A stretch of DNA of 21,135 nucleotides from Candidatus Woesearchaeota archaeon. GTDB taxonomy: Archaea > Nanobdellota > Nanobdellia > Woesearchaeales > DSVV01. The position numbers were made by a program, and so were the translations under genes. The stretch is taken from positions 1-21,135 of the forward strand of contig JAHFMP010000002.1 in NCBI GenBank assembly GCA_023267795.1. The letters run 5' to 3'. Every line of letters starts with the position of its first letter. Positions within the stretch are counted from its first letter, which is position 1. Below, piece after piece: positions 1 to 5,658 of the stretch. The notes under the pieces were generated by a model that was not told the origin of the DNA, ran no database searches, and was given only the letters and a program-made list of their open reading frames with translations.

Positions 1-1
1 C

Positions 2-70
2 AAAGGATTTGAAGAAAAGATAATTGAAGGAAACACAATCACAAAAAGGTCGTATGAACGAATAAAATGA
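2..70 (+). CDS. rnp1: RNase P protein component 1 (Rpp29), C-terminal fragment
   Basis: An open frame runs in from the left edge and stops at TGA 68-70, giving 22 residues that end in G-N-T-I-T-K-R-S-Y-E-R-I-K. Archaeal Rpp29 proteins typically end with a Gly-rich turn followed by a basic R-P-x-x-R-I/L-K-like tail, which this resembles. In archaeal superoperons rnp1 commonly sits directly upstream of the uS17 gene, as here, with a 12-nt gap. Rpp29 is a protein subunit of RNase P, which matures tRNA 5' ends. The fragment is too short to prove identity alone; position and tail together make it likely. The 5' part lies outside the window. Confidence 0.6.
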   Translation, partial: KGFEEKIIEGNTITKRSYERIK

Positions 71-82
71 TAAAAGGATGAT

Positions 83-427
83 ATGATGGCAAAAACAGAG
101 AAAATAATGCGAAATATCGGAATCACTGTGAAGGCGCCAGAAACAGCCTGTGTCAATGACAAAAATTGTCCTTTTCATGGAGAAAGGGCGCTGCGCGGAA
201 GATCATTAGTGGGAAAGATTGTTAGTATCAAGATGAAGAGGAATGCAATTATGGAGATTGAAAGAAGAGTTCCATTGCACAAATATGAGAGATTTGAAAA
301 AAGAAAAACAAGAATTATGGTTCATAATCCAGAATGTTTGAGTGCAAAAGAAAATGATAAAGTGCTTGTCATGGAAACAAGGAAAATAAGCAAGATGAAG
401 TCGTTTGTAATAGTAGAAAAATTATAA
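83..427 (+). CDS. rps17: 30S ribosomal protein uS17
   Basis: This 114-residue protein matches archaeal uS17, an OB-fold protein that binds 16S rRNA early in 30S assembly. Recognisable blocks are RNIGI near residue 10, the archaeal C-x5-CPFHG segment (about 23-33), the strand carrying V-G-K-I-V-S (about 43-48), and the HKYERFEKRKTRI and HNPEC blocks (about 66-85), ending in S-K-x-K-S-F-V-I-V-E. Two adjacent ATGs (83 and 86) could start it; an AGGATGAT Shine-Dalgarno-like stretch at 75-82 precedes them, so the choice is a one-residue question. It lies between the rnp1 end and uL14 in the canonical archaeal order. Confidence 0.95.
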   Translation: MMAKTEKIMRNIGITVKAPETACVNDKNCPFHGERALRGRSLVGKIVSIKMKRNAIMEIERRVPLHKYERFEKRKTRIMVHNPECLSAKENDKVLVMETRKISKMKSFVIVEKL

Positions 428-438
428 TAAAAATTATT

Positions 439-495
439 GGAGGAAAAATTCGTCATGAGGGCACGAAGTGTCTGAATGTTGAAATTTTTATTAAA
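439..495 (+). promoter_or_regulatory. uL14 leader: Shine-Dalgarno, palindrome, start codon
   Basis: A perfect GGAGG lies at 439-443, but the uL14 ATG is at 496, 52 nt downstream. Between them AAAAATT (444-450) can pair with AATTTTT (483-489). Inside, GCAC at 461-464 and GTGT at 468-471 flank a GAA loop (three Watson-Crick pairs plus a G-U). If this folds, GGAGG is 6 nt from the ATG. The leader also contains a six-codon open frame starting at ATG 455. The pairing is read directly from sequence; the effect on initiation is inferred. Confidence 0.6.
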
Positions 496-897
496 ATGAA
501 AGGATTGCGCGCAAATCTCACAAGACCGCTACCATTTGGAGCAACCATGGAAGTAGTGGATAATAGTGGTGCAAAAATCATCAGGTTGTTTACTGTCTAT
601 AAAATGAAAACAGTAAAAGGCAGAGTTACTGCTGGTGGTGTTAGTGATCTCATTATGGCAAACGTTATGAAAGGAAAGCCAGAAATGAAAAAAAAGAGTG
701 TCCTTGCTGTGATCATCAGGCAAAAGAAAGAATACAGGAGACAAGATGGATCTCGTGTACAATTTGAAGACAATGCTGCAGTAGTTGTTAAAGATAACAA
801 AGGAAATCCGCAGGGAACATTAATCAAAGGTCCTGTCGCAAAAGAGGTTTGTGAAAGATGGCCTGCAATTGCAAAAATCTCAACAATTATAGTATAA
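496..897 (+). CDS. rpl14: 50S ribosomal protein uL14
   Basis: The 133-residue product is archaeal uL14, a beta-barrel protein at the 50S subunit interface that contacts 16S rRNA and initiation factor 6. Diagnostic stretches are the VVDNSGAK block (about residues 20-27), the D-x-I-M-A-N-V segment, V-L-A-V-I-I-R-Q-K-K-E-Y-R-R (about 69-82), the F-E-D-N-A-A-V-V block (about 90-97), and the end G-P-V-A-K-E-V-x-E-R-W-P-x-I-A. Length and order are normal for archaea. The start at 496 fits the family N-terminus; the leader is unusual because the Shine-Dalgarno site is separated from the ATG by a palindrome. Confidence 0.96.
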   Translation: MKGLRANLTRPLPFGATMEVVDNSGAKIIRLFTVYKMKTVKGRVTAGGVSDLIMANVMKGKPEMKKKSVLAVIIRQKKEYRRQDGSRVQFEDNAAVVVKDNKGNPQGTLIKGPVAKEVCERWPAIAKISTIIV

Positions 898-918
898 ATA
901 AAATATAAAATAATACAT

Positions 919-937
919 GGAGTGTGAAATTTTTATA
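919..937 (+). promoter_or_regulatory. uL24 leader, version without palindrome
   Basis: The leader reads GGAGTGTGAAA immediately followed by TTTTTATA and then ATG at 938. The same two blocks flank the 2843-2925 leader of uS8, where a palindrome separates them. The GGAG is 15 nt from the ATG with no strong hairpin in between, although GTGA at 924-927 gives a 10-nt spacing. It looks like the empty or deleted form of the leader seen at uL14, uS8 and eL32. Confidence 0.55.
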
Positions 938-1327
938 ATGAAAAAAAAATGGTCATCAAGCTGGAAAGCAAGTATACAGCCGCGAAAGCAGCGTAAATAT
1001 AGAAAAAATGCTCCATTGCATGTAAAGAGGACAATGCTTCATTGTCACATTGCAAAAGATTTGAGAAAAAAATATGGTACCAGAAATAGAAGTCTGAGAA
1101 CTGGAGATAAAGTTAAAATCCTTGTTGGAGATTTCAAAGGCAAGGAAGGAAAAGTGAGTGCTATAAATACAAAAAAATTGAAAGTGTATATTGAGGGCAT
1201 CGAGCATATAAAAAAAAATGGTTCAAAAGTCAGAATACCTCTCGAGCCATCTAATTTGATGATTACAATGCTTGAAAAAGAGGATAAAAGGATCAAAAGA
1301 ATCAAAAAAGCAGTGGCAAAAACATGA
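938..1327 (+). CDS. rpl24: 50S ribosomal protein uL24
   Basis: The 129-residue archaeal uL24 carries an N-terminal S-S-W-K-A-S-x-Q-P-R-K-Q-R-K-Y segment, the archaeal/eukaryal extension, followed by a KOW domain with G-D-x-V-K-I-L-V-G-D-F-K-G-K-E-G-K-V at about residues 55-72. It binds domain I of 23S rRNA and starts 50S assembly. An in-frame ATG exists at 917, but the family starts at the K-K-K-W-S-S-S-W block, so 938 is preferred. Its TGA overlaps the ATG of eS4 by 4 nt (ATGA at 1324-1327), which suggests translational coupling. Confidence 0.95.
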   Translation: MKKKWSSSWKASIQPRKQRKYRKNAPLHVKRTMLHCHIAKDLRKKYGTRNRSLRTGDKVKILVGDFKGKEGKVSAINTKKLKVYIEGIEHIKKNGSKVRIPLEPSNLMITMLEKEDKRIKRIKKAVAKT

Positions 1328-2025
1328 AAAGGCACTTAAAACGATTAGCAGCACCCGCAACTTGGAATATCAAGAGAAAGAGCACAAAATTCATTGCAAG
1401 GCCATTTCCAAATGGGCATTCAATGCATCTATGTATTTCTCTTAATGTATTCATGAAAGAAATTGCAGGCTATGCAAAAACAACAAAAGAAGTCAAAACA
1501 ATTTTGCATAATAAACCCATTTTAGTAAATGGAAGAAGAAGAACAGATCATAGAAGTGCTGCTGGTTTTCTTGACGTTATTGAAATAGGTGATGCAACTG
1601 AAGCAGTTCGTGTAATCATCGATAGCAAAGGAAAAATAGGATATATTAAAATTCCGGCAAAAGAAGCAGCACTTAAGGTTTGTAAAATAATAGGAAAAAA
1701 ATTAATCAGGGGAAATAAACAGCAGCTAAATCTCAATGATGGGCAAAACTTCCTTGTTACTGGTGCAGAAAAATACAATGTAGGAGATTCTGTTGTCGTA
1801 GATATAAAAAACAATAAATTAGGAGAACATTTGCCGTTTGGCAAAAATGCAACAGTGTTTTTAATAGGTGGAAAACAAATAGGGTATCTCGGAAAAATAA
1901 TTGATATAAATAGTGAAAAAGTAATTATTCAATTACAAACTAAAGATAGAGAAGAATACAAAACAGGCAAAGAAAGCATCTTTGTTGTGGGAAAGGATGA
2001 TCATCCTATTATAACAGTTCAATAA
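1324..2025 (+). CDS. rps4e: 30S ribosomal protein eS4
   Basis: The 233-residue protein is the archaeal/eukaryal eS4, absent from bacteria, and one of the clearest signs that this is archaeal DNA. It begins M-K-R-H-L-K-R-L-A-A-P-x-x-W, has the S4-type RNA-binding block with V-L-V-N-G-R-x-R-T-D-x-R-like residues (about 66-78) and a D-V-I-E-I motif, and ends with a KOW-type region (I-G-Y-L-G-K-I, about 190-196) and H-P-I-I-T-V-Q. The start overlaps the uL24 stop by 4 nt. A 19-bp tandem duplication follows, which includes the stop codon. Confidence 0.96.
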   Translation: MKRHLKRLAAPATWNIKRKSTKFIARPFPNGHSMHLCISLNVFMKEIAGYAKTTKEVKTILHNKPILVNGRRRTDHRSAAGFLDVIEIGDATEAVRVIIDSKGKIGYIKIPAKEAALKVCKIIGKKLIRGNKQQLNLNDGQNFLVTGAEKYNVGDSVVVDIKNNKLGEHLPFGKNATVFLIGGKQIGYLGKIIDINSEKVIIQLQTKDREEYKTGKESIFVVGKDDHPIITVQ

Positions 2026-2048
2026 AAGGATAACAGTTCAATAACAGG
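2011..2048 (+). repeat. 19-bp tandem duplication over the eS4 stop codon
   Basis: Bases 2011-2029 and 2030-2048 are the same 19-mer (ATAACAGTTCAATAAAAGG and ATAACAGTTCAATAACAGG), with one difference. The first copy encodes the last residues of eS4 (I-T-V-Q) and its TAA stop; the second repeats the stop downstream. It looks like a recent slippage duplication. It pushes uL5 slightly further from eS4 without changing either protein. Confidence 0.9.
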
Positions 2049-2065
2049 CTCAGGGGGCTATAAAA

Positions 2066-2581
2066 ATGAATAGTATGAAAAGGATTCAAATTGAAAAAAT
2101 AACACTCAATATCGGAGCAGGAAAAGACCAGAAAAAGCTTGAAAAAGGGATACTTCTCTTGAAGCATATTACTGGAATAGAGCCTGTCAAAACAGTAACT
2201 CAAAAAAGAATTCCAACATGGGGGTTGCGTCCTGGATTACCTATAGGATGTAAACTCACAATCAGGGATCCAGTAATGATGAAAGATTTACTTACAAAAT
2301 TTTTCAAGGCAAAGAACAATGCATTGCAACAAAGTCAAGTAGATGAAAATGGAAACATTTCCTTTGGAATTCACGAATATATTGATATTCCTGGGATACA
2401 GTATAGTCCTGAAGTTGGAATTATGGGATTTGAAGTGTGTGTGACATTAAAACGTCCTGGATTTCGAGTCAAAGTAAGAAAAATACAAAAGAGAAAGATA
2501 AAAAAAAGTCACAGAATATCAAGGCAGGAAGCAATGGAGTTTATGAAAAAAGAATTTGATGTCACAGCAGTTGAAGAATAA
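2066..2581 (+). CDS. rpl5: 50S ribosomal protein uL5
   Basis: This 171-residue protein is uL5, which binds 5S rRNA with uL18 in the central protuberance and contacts P-site tRNA. Typical blocks are [16 protein letters not shown] at the N-terminus, [18 protein letters not shown] near residues 40-56, [13 protein letters not shown] near 95-107, and the [17 protein letters not shown] block. A GGGGG run about 10 nt upstream can act as the ribosome site. ATG 2075 is a possible internal start, but M-N-x-M fits the family. Confidence 0.95.
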   Translation: MNSMKRIQIEKITLNIGAGKDQKKLEKGILLLKHITGIEPVKTVTQKRIPTWGLRPGLPIGCKLTIRDPVMMKDLLTKFFKAKNNALQQSQVDENGNISFGIHEYIDIPGIQYSPEVGIMGFEVCVTLKRPGFRVKVRKIQKRKIKKSHRISRQEAMEFMKKEFDVTAVEE

Positions 2582-2595
2582 CAAGGGGAACTAAA

Positions 2596-2826
2596 ATGAC
2601 ATATAGCTATTACAAAAAAGCATTAAAGCAGTTGAAAAACAAGCAAAACAAACTGAATAAATTTATCAAGCATAATGCACCAAAAGAAAGAACAACAGGT
2701 CAGGCAAGATTTCGATGCAGGCGCTGCTTTCGAACAGGTGCCTTCATCAAAAAATATGGCTTGAATTTGTGCAGGCAATGCTTTAGAGAAATTGCTCCAA
2801 AAATCGGCTTTAAAAAATTCCATTAA
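2596..2826 (+). CDS. rps14: 30S ribosomal protein uS14, zinc-binding
   Basis: The C-terminal half is the compact archaeal uS14 with the zinc ribbon C41-R-R-C44 and C59-R-Q-C62, followed by [12 protein letters not shown]. The protein is 76 residues, about 20 longer than the shortest archaeal uS14; the first 30 residues are lysine/glutamine-rich and end in [15 protein letters not shown] (2584-2588) provides a ribosome site ahead of the ATG, and no later ATG would preserve the domain. uS14 helps form the 30S head near the decoding region. All four zinc cysteines are present, in contrast to eL34 in this window. Confidence 0.94.
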   Translation: MTYSYYKKALKQLKNKQNKLNKFIKHNAPKERTTGQARFRCRRCFRTGAFIKKYGLNLCRQCFREIAPKIGFKKFH

Positions 2827-2842
2827 AAAACAAAAAACAACA

Positions 2843-2925
2843 GGAGTGTGAAAAATCCTTCAAGAGCATCGCCATACACGAACGAAGTGAGTGTACAGGC
2901 ATCTGCGAATGTTGGGATTTTTATA
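2843..2925 (+). promoter_or_regulatory. uS8 leader: Shine-Dalgarno, palindrome, start codon
   Basis: GGAGTGTG (2843-2850) is 75 nt or more from the uS8 ATG at 2926. AAAAATCC at 2851-2858 is perfectly complementary to GGATTTTT at 2915-2922 (8 bp). Inside, TACAC (2875-2879) pairs with GTGTA (2891-2895) around a CGAACGAAG-type core. Folding would leave four bases (TGTG) on one side and three (ATA) on the other between GGAG and ATG, a 7-nt spacing. The intervening frame is open from GTG 2848, so a 26-residue extension cannot be excluded from sequence alone, but it would not fit the family N-terminus. Confidence 0.65.
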
Positions 2926-3318
2926 ATGACAGTAAATGATCCAATGGCAAATGTGTTTTCAAATATTATGAATTGTGAAAAAATAGGAAAGAATCAAGTC
3001 CTTGTAAAACCATCATCTAAACTCATCAAAAAAGTTTTGACATTATTGCAAGAGAAACGCTATATCGGAGCTTATGATGAAATCAAAGATGGCAGGGGGG
3101 ATATTCTCAACATTGCATTAATTGGTGCAATAAATATCTGTGGAGTAATTAAGCCACACTATTCTGTAAAATTAAACAACTATACAAAGTATGAAAAAAG
3201 ATACCTTCCTGCAAATGGCTTTGGAATTTTAGTAGTATCAACTCCAAAAGGAGTAATGACTCATGAACAAGCAAAAGAACAAAAGCTCGGAGGCAGATTA
3301 TTGGCATATTGCTATTAA
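2926..3318 (+). CDS. rps8: 30S ribosomal protein uS8
   Basis: With the ATG at 2926 the product is 130 residues, the usual archaeal uS8 length. It starts M-T-V-N-D-P-M-A-N-V-F-S-N-I, where the D-P-x-A-N-x-L/F-x-x-I block is the family signature, and ends with the T-P-K-G-V-M-T-H-E-Q-A-x-x-x-x-x-G-G-R-L-L-A-Y region. uS8 binds the central domain of 16S rRNA and is a primary 30S assembly protein; in bacteria it can also repress its own operon by binding its mRNA. Whether the palindromic leader here has such a role is unknown. Confidence 0.95.
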   Translation: MTVNDPMANVFSNIMNCEKIGKNQVLVKPSSKLIKKVLTLLQEKRYIGAYDEIKDGRGDILNIALIGAINICGVIKPHYSVKLNNYTKYEKRYLPANGFGILVVSTPKGVMTHEQAKEQKLGGRLLAYCY

Positions 3319-3368
3319 TAGATGATATAAATAAAATGTAAGAGAAGCTGGAAAAAATGTGAGAATAG

Positions 3369-3908
3369 ATGAAAGTAAAAAATTATAGGGAGGAAATAAG
3401 TGTCCCTGAAGGGACAATAGCACACGTAAGTGATACAATGATATCTATCACAAAAGGAAAAGCAACACAAAAGAGGGAATTTAGAGATCCGCGCCTCTCA
3501 CTAAAGGTAGAAAATAATATGATTTTACTTGAAGTTCCAAAAATGACAAAAAAGGAAAAGATGCTTGCTGGAACTATTGCTGCTCACATTAAAAACATGA
3601 TAAAAGGTGTAAATCAACAATATGTTTACAAATTAAAGATATGCTCTGGCCACTTTCCGATGAACATCACGCTTGCAGGAAAACAATTTTCTGTGAAAAA
3701 TTATGTTGGAGAAAAAGTGCCAAGAGTATTGGAAATAATGGATGGTGTAGAAATAAAGATAGATGGAAATGATATTACAGTAACAAGTGTTGACAAAGAA
3801 TCAGCAGGTCAAACAGCTGGTGCCATTGAATTACTTTGCAGAAGACCAGGATTTGACACAAGAATCTTCCAGCAGGGAATTTACATTATAGAAAAACCAG
3901 GAAAATAA
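3369..3908 (+). CDS. rpl6: 50S ribosomal protein uL6
   Basis: The 179-residue product is archaeal uL6, which has two tandem alpha/beta domains and lies near the factor-binding site and sarcin-ricin loop. Features include the N-terminal I-S-V-P-E-G block, the archaeal H-I-K-N-M-I-K-G-V segment (about residues 73-81) and Y-V-Y-K-L-K-I, H-F-P-M-N-I, and the C-terminal R-P-G-F-D-T-R-I-F-Q-x-G-I-Y motif. GTGAG at 3359-3363 may be its ribosome site. Its TAA stop (3906-3908) is the first triplet of a 14-bp perfect palindrome. Confidence 0.95.
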   Translation: MKVKNYREEISVPEGTIAHVSDTMISITKGKATQKREFRDPRLSLKVENNMILLEVPKMTKKEKMLAGTIAAHIKNMIKGVNQQYVYKLKICSGHFPMNITLAGKQFSVKNYVGEKVPRVLEIMDGVEIKIDGNDITVTSVDKESAGQTAGAIELLCRRPGFDTRIFQQGIYIIEKPGK

Positions 3909-3937
3909 AATTTGAAGCACAAAGTGCTTCAAATTTT
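3906..3937. repeat. Palindrome starting on the uL6 stop codon
   Basis: AAAATTTGAAGCAC (3907-3920) and GTGCTTCAAATTTT (3924-3937) form a perfect 14-bp inverted repeat around a 3-base loop. The left arm overlaps the TAA stop of uL6. Only TGAATAAACGG follows, not a T-run, so it does not look like a simple terminator inside an operon. It shares its plan (TAAAAT-type end, GCAC/GTGC at the loop) with the elements at 10095 and 12230. Possible roles are mRNA processing, 3'-end protection, or a mobile palindromic repeat. Confidence 0.8.
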
Positions 3938-3945
3938 GAATAAAC

Positions 3946-3999
3946 GGAGAGTGAAACAATTTTCCATCAGTGCATTGCAGGAATGTGAAAATTTTTAGT
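3946..3999 (+). promoter_or_regulatory. eL32 leader: Shine-Dalgarno, palindrome, start codon
   Basis: GGAG (3946-3949, within GGAGAGTGA) is 50 nt from ATG 4000. AATTTTC (3958-3964) pairs with GAAAATT (3987-3993), and two more A-T pairs are possible outside one mismatch (3955-3956 with 3995-3996). TGC/GCA around an ATT loop (3971-3979) caps the structure. Folding would leave 8 nt between GGAG and ATG. It sits directly behind the perfect palindrome at the uL6 stop, so two hairpins fill this gap. Confidence 0.6.
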
Positions 4000-4596
4000 A
4001 TGAATATACAAAAATTATTAAAAATCAAAAAAGAAAAGCTGGCAAAACAGCCAGCATTTTTAAGACGAAATTTCAAGAAAAATAAGAGAACAAGAGTGTC
4101 TGGAAATTGGCGTGCACCAAAAGGATTGCATAATAAGCTGAGAAGAAGAAGGCGTGGCATTGGCCAATGGGTTATGCCGGGATATAGAATGCCTGTTGCT
4201 GTTCGCGGATGCACCAGACAAGGATTATTGCCTGTTGTTGTCGAAAATATGACACAAATGCAAACACTTGATGCAATAAAACATATTATTATAGTAAAAA
4301 AAAGTGTTGGTAAAAAGAAAAGAGTGCAGATAGTAAAGGAAGCAGAAAAAAAGAATATACAAATTAGTGGTATAAAAGACCTTGCTGGCTATGTCAAAAG
4401 CATAGAAGAACAAATGGTACAAAATAAAAAATCAAAGAAAAAATACAAAAAAGAAGCTACTAAAAAAATAGAAGAGAAAAGAGAAATAGAAAAAAATAAC
4501 GAAATAAAGAACGAAGAAAAAACAGAAAAAAATGCAGATGAAACAGCAAAACAAGAACAAAAAGAATTAAATAAAATTCTTACAAAGAAAGAATAA
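4000..4596 (+). CDS. rpl32e: 50S ribosomal protein eL32 with charged C-terminal tail
   Basis: The N-terminal ~125 residues match archaeal/eukaryal eL32: R-R-N-F-K-K-N-K-R-T-R-V-S-G-N-W-R-x-P-K-G near residues 22-42, R-R-R-R-R-G-I-G near 48-55, and G-Y-R-M-P-x-x-V-R-G (about 61-70). Family members are about 130-150 residues; this one is 198, and roughly the last 55 residues are low-complexity lysine/glutamate with no family match. The tail may be disordered and rRNA-binding. GTG 3970 in frame would add ten residues, but ATG 4000 fits the family and the leader structure better. Confidence 0.93.
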   Translation: MNIQKLLKIKKEKLAKQPAFLRRNFKKNKRTRVSGNWRAPKGLHNKLRRRRRGIGQWVMPGYRMPVAVRGCTRQGLLPVVVENMTQMQTLDAIKHIIIVKKSVGKKKRVQIVKEAEKKNIQISGIKDLAGYVKSIEEQMVQNKKSKKKYKKEATKKIEEKREIEKNNEIKNEEKTEKNADETAKQEQKELNKILTKKE

Positions 4597-4629
4597 AAAA
4601 TAAATAAAGAATATACAAACGAAAATAAA

Positions 4630-5100
4630 ATGGAACTCAAACTACAAAAAAGATTGGCTGCAGAAGTTTTGAAATGCTCGCCAAAGCGTGTTATTTTTGA
4701 CAGCGAACAGCTTACAGAAATAAAAGAAGGAATTACAAAAGGGGATATTCGTTCATTAGTCAAGAAAGGAGCAATGAAAAAAGTGCAGATTGCAGGTATT
4801 TCGAGAAGTAGGGCAAAAGAGAGACAACAGCAGAGAAAAAAAGGAAGACAAAGAGGGTATGGTTCCAGAAAAGGAACAAAAAACGCCCGGTTGTCACAAA
4901 AGTGGCAATGGATAAACAGAATTCGAGTACAACGGGAGTTCCTCAAGGAATTACGCAACAAACAACATGTTGGCGCAGGAGCATATCACATGCTTTACCG
5001 CAAGGCAAAGGGTGGATTTTTCAGAAGTCTGCGACATTTGAGAATATACATGAGTGAAAATAAGTTGTTTGGAAAACAGCATAAAATAAAAAATGAGTAA
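4630..5100 (+). CDS. rpl19e: 50S ribosomal protein eL19
   Basis: The 156-residue product is eL19, found in archaea and eukaryotes only, with the typical start M-x-L-x-x-Q-K-R-L-A-A-E-V-L-K-C-S, a D-I-R-S-L-V-K-K-G block (about residues 39-47), the basic S-R-S-R-A-K-E-R segment and G-Y-G-S-R-K-G-T-K-N-A-R (about 75-86), and a long helical C-terminus. It forms an intersubunit bridge in the 50S subunit. No clear Shine-Dalgarno sequence is visible in the 33-nt A-rich gap after eL32. Confidence 0.95.
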   Translation: MELKLQKRLAAEVLKCSPKRVIFDSEQLTEIKEGITKGDIRSLVKKGAMKKVQIAGISRSRAKERQQQRKKGRQRGYGSRKGTKNARLSQKWQWINRIRVQREFLKELRNKQHVGAGAYHMLYRKAKGGFFRSLRHLRIYMSENKLFGKQHKIKNE

Positions 5101-5110
5101 GTGATTTACT

Positions 5111-5653
5111 ATGTCAACAACAAGAACAATACCTTACAGACGAAGAAGAGAAGATAAAACAAATTACAAAAAGCGATTGAAGTTTTTGCTTGCAAATAAG
5201 CCGCGCTTAGTAATACGAAGATCACTCAAAAACATGATACTTCAGGTTGTGGAATATGATGCAAAAGGCGATAAGATAATTGCTTCGGCACATACTCATG
5301 AATTGAAAAAATATAACTGGGACTACAATGGTGGCAATATACCAAGTGCATACTTAACAGGTCTTTTAATTGGAAAAAAGGCAACTGCAAAAAAATATAA
5401 AGATGTCATTGTTGATTTTGGCCTGCAAAATCCAATAAAAGGAACAAGGCTGTATGCAGCAATAAAAGGAGCGATTGATTCTGGCTTGCAGATTGTGCAA
5501 GGTGAAAATATTTTTCCAAAAAATGATCGTGTAAAGGGAGAACATATTGCAAATAATCCCCTCCTCAAAAATCCAAAAGTAAAGGAAATTACAAGAGCAT
5601 TTGAACAATGCAAAGAAAAAATCTTAAATGAATCAAATAAAGTTGATGGTTGA
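5111..5653 (+). CDS. rpl18: 50S ribosomal protein uL18
   Basis: The 180-residue protein is archaeal uL18, the 5S rRNA-binding partner of uL5. Blocks include Y-R-R-R-R-E-D-K-T-N-Y-K-K-R-L at residues 9-23, K-P-R-L-V-I-R-R-S-L-K-N (30-41), and the D-x-G-L-Q-N-P-x-K-G-T-R-L-Y-A-A-I-K-G-A-x-D-x-G-L segment (about 102-126). GTGAT (5101-5105) just after the eL19 stop gives a Shine-Dalgarno site 5 nt from the ATG. Length is normal for archaea. Confidence 0.95.
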   Translation: MSTTRTIPYRRRREDKTNYKKRLKFLLANKPRLVIRRSLKNMILQVVEYDAKGDKIIASAHTHELKKYNWDYNGGNIPSAYLTGLLIGKKATAKKYKDVIVDFGLQNPIKGTRLYAAIKGAIDSGLQIVQGENIFPKNDRVKGEHIANNPLLKNPKVKEITRAFEQCKEKILNESNKVDG

Positions 5654-5658
5654 TACTA

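Noticed and set aside
917..937. Upstream ATG 917 as start of uL24
   Set aside because: It would add M-E-C-E-I-F-I, which is not part of the family and overlaps the GGAG ribosome site.
2848..2925. 26-residue N-terminal extension of uS8 from GTG 2848
   Set aside because: The family starts at the D-P-M-A-N block just after ATG 2926, and the extra sequence forms a palindrome related to other leaders.
3906..3937. Interpretation of the uL6 palindrome as a simple transcription terminator
   Set aside because: No T-run follows, and more genes of the same operon come directly after.
3970..3999. GTG 3970 as start of eL32
   Set aside because: It lies inside the leader palindrome without its own ribosome site; ATG 4000 fits the family better.
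4389..4961. 190-residue open frame on the - strand
   Set aside because: It is the complement of the lysine-rich eL32 tail and of eL19, giving Phe/Ser/Leu-rich nonsense with no motifs; both + strand genes are certain.
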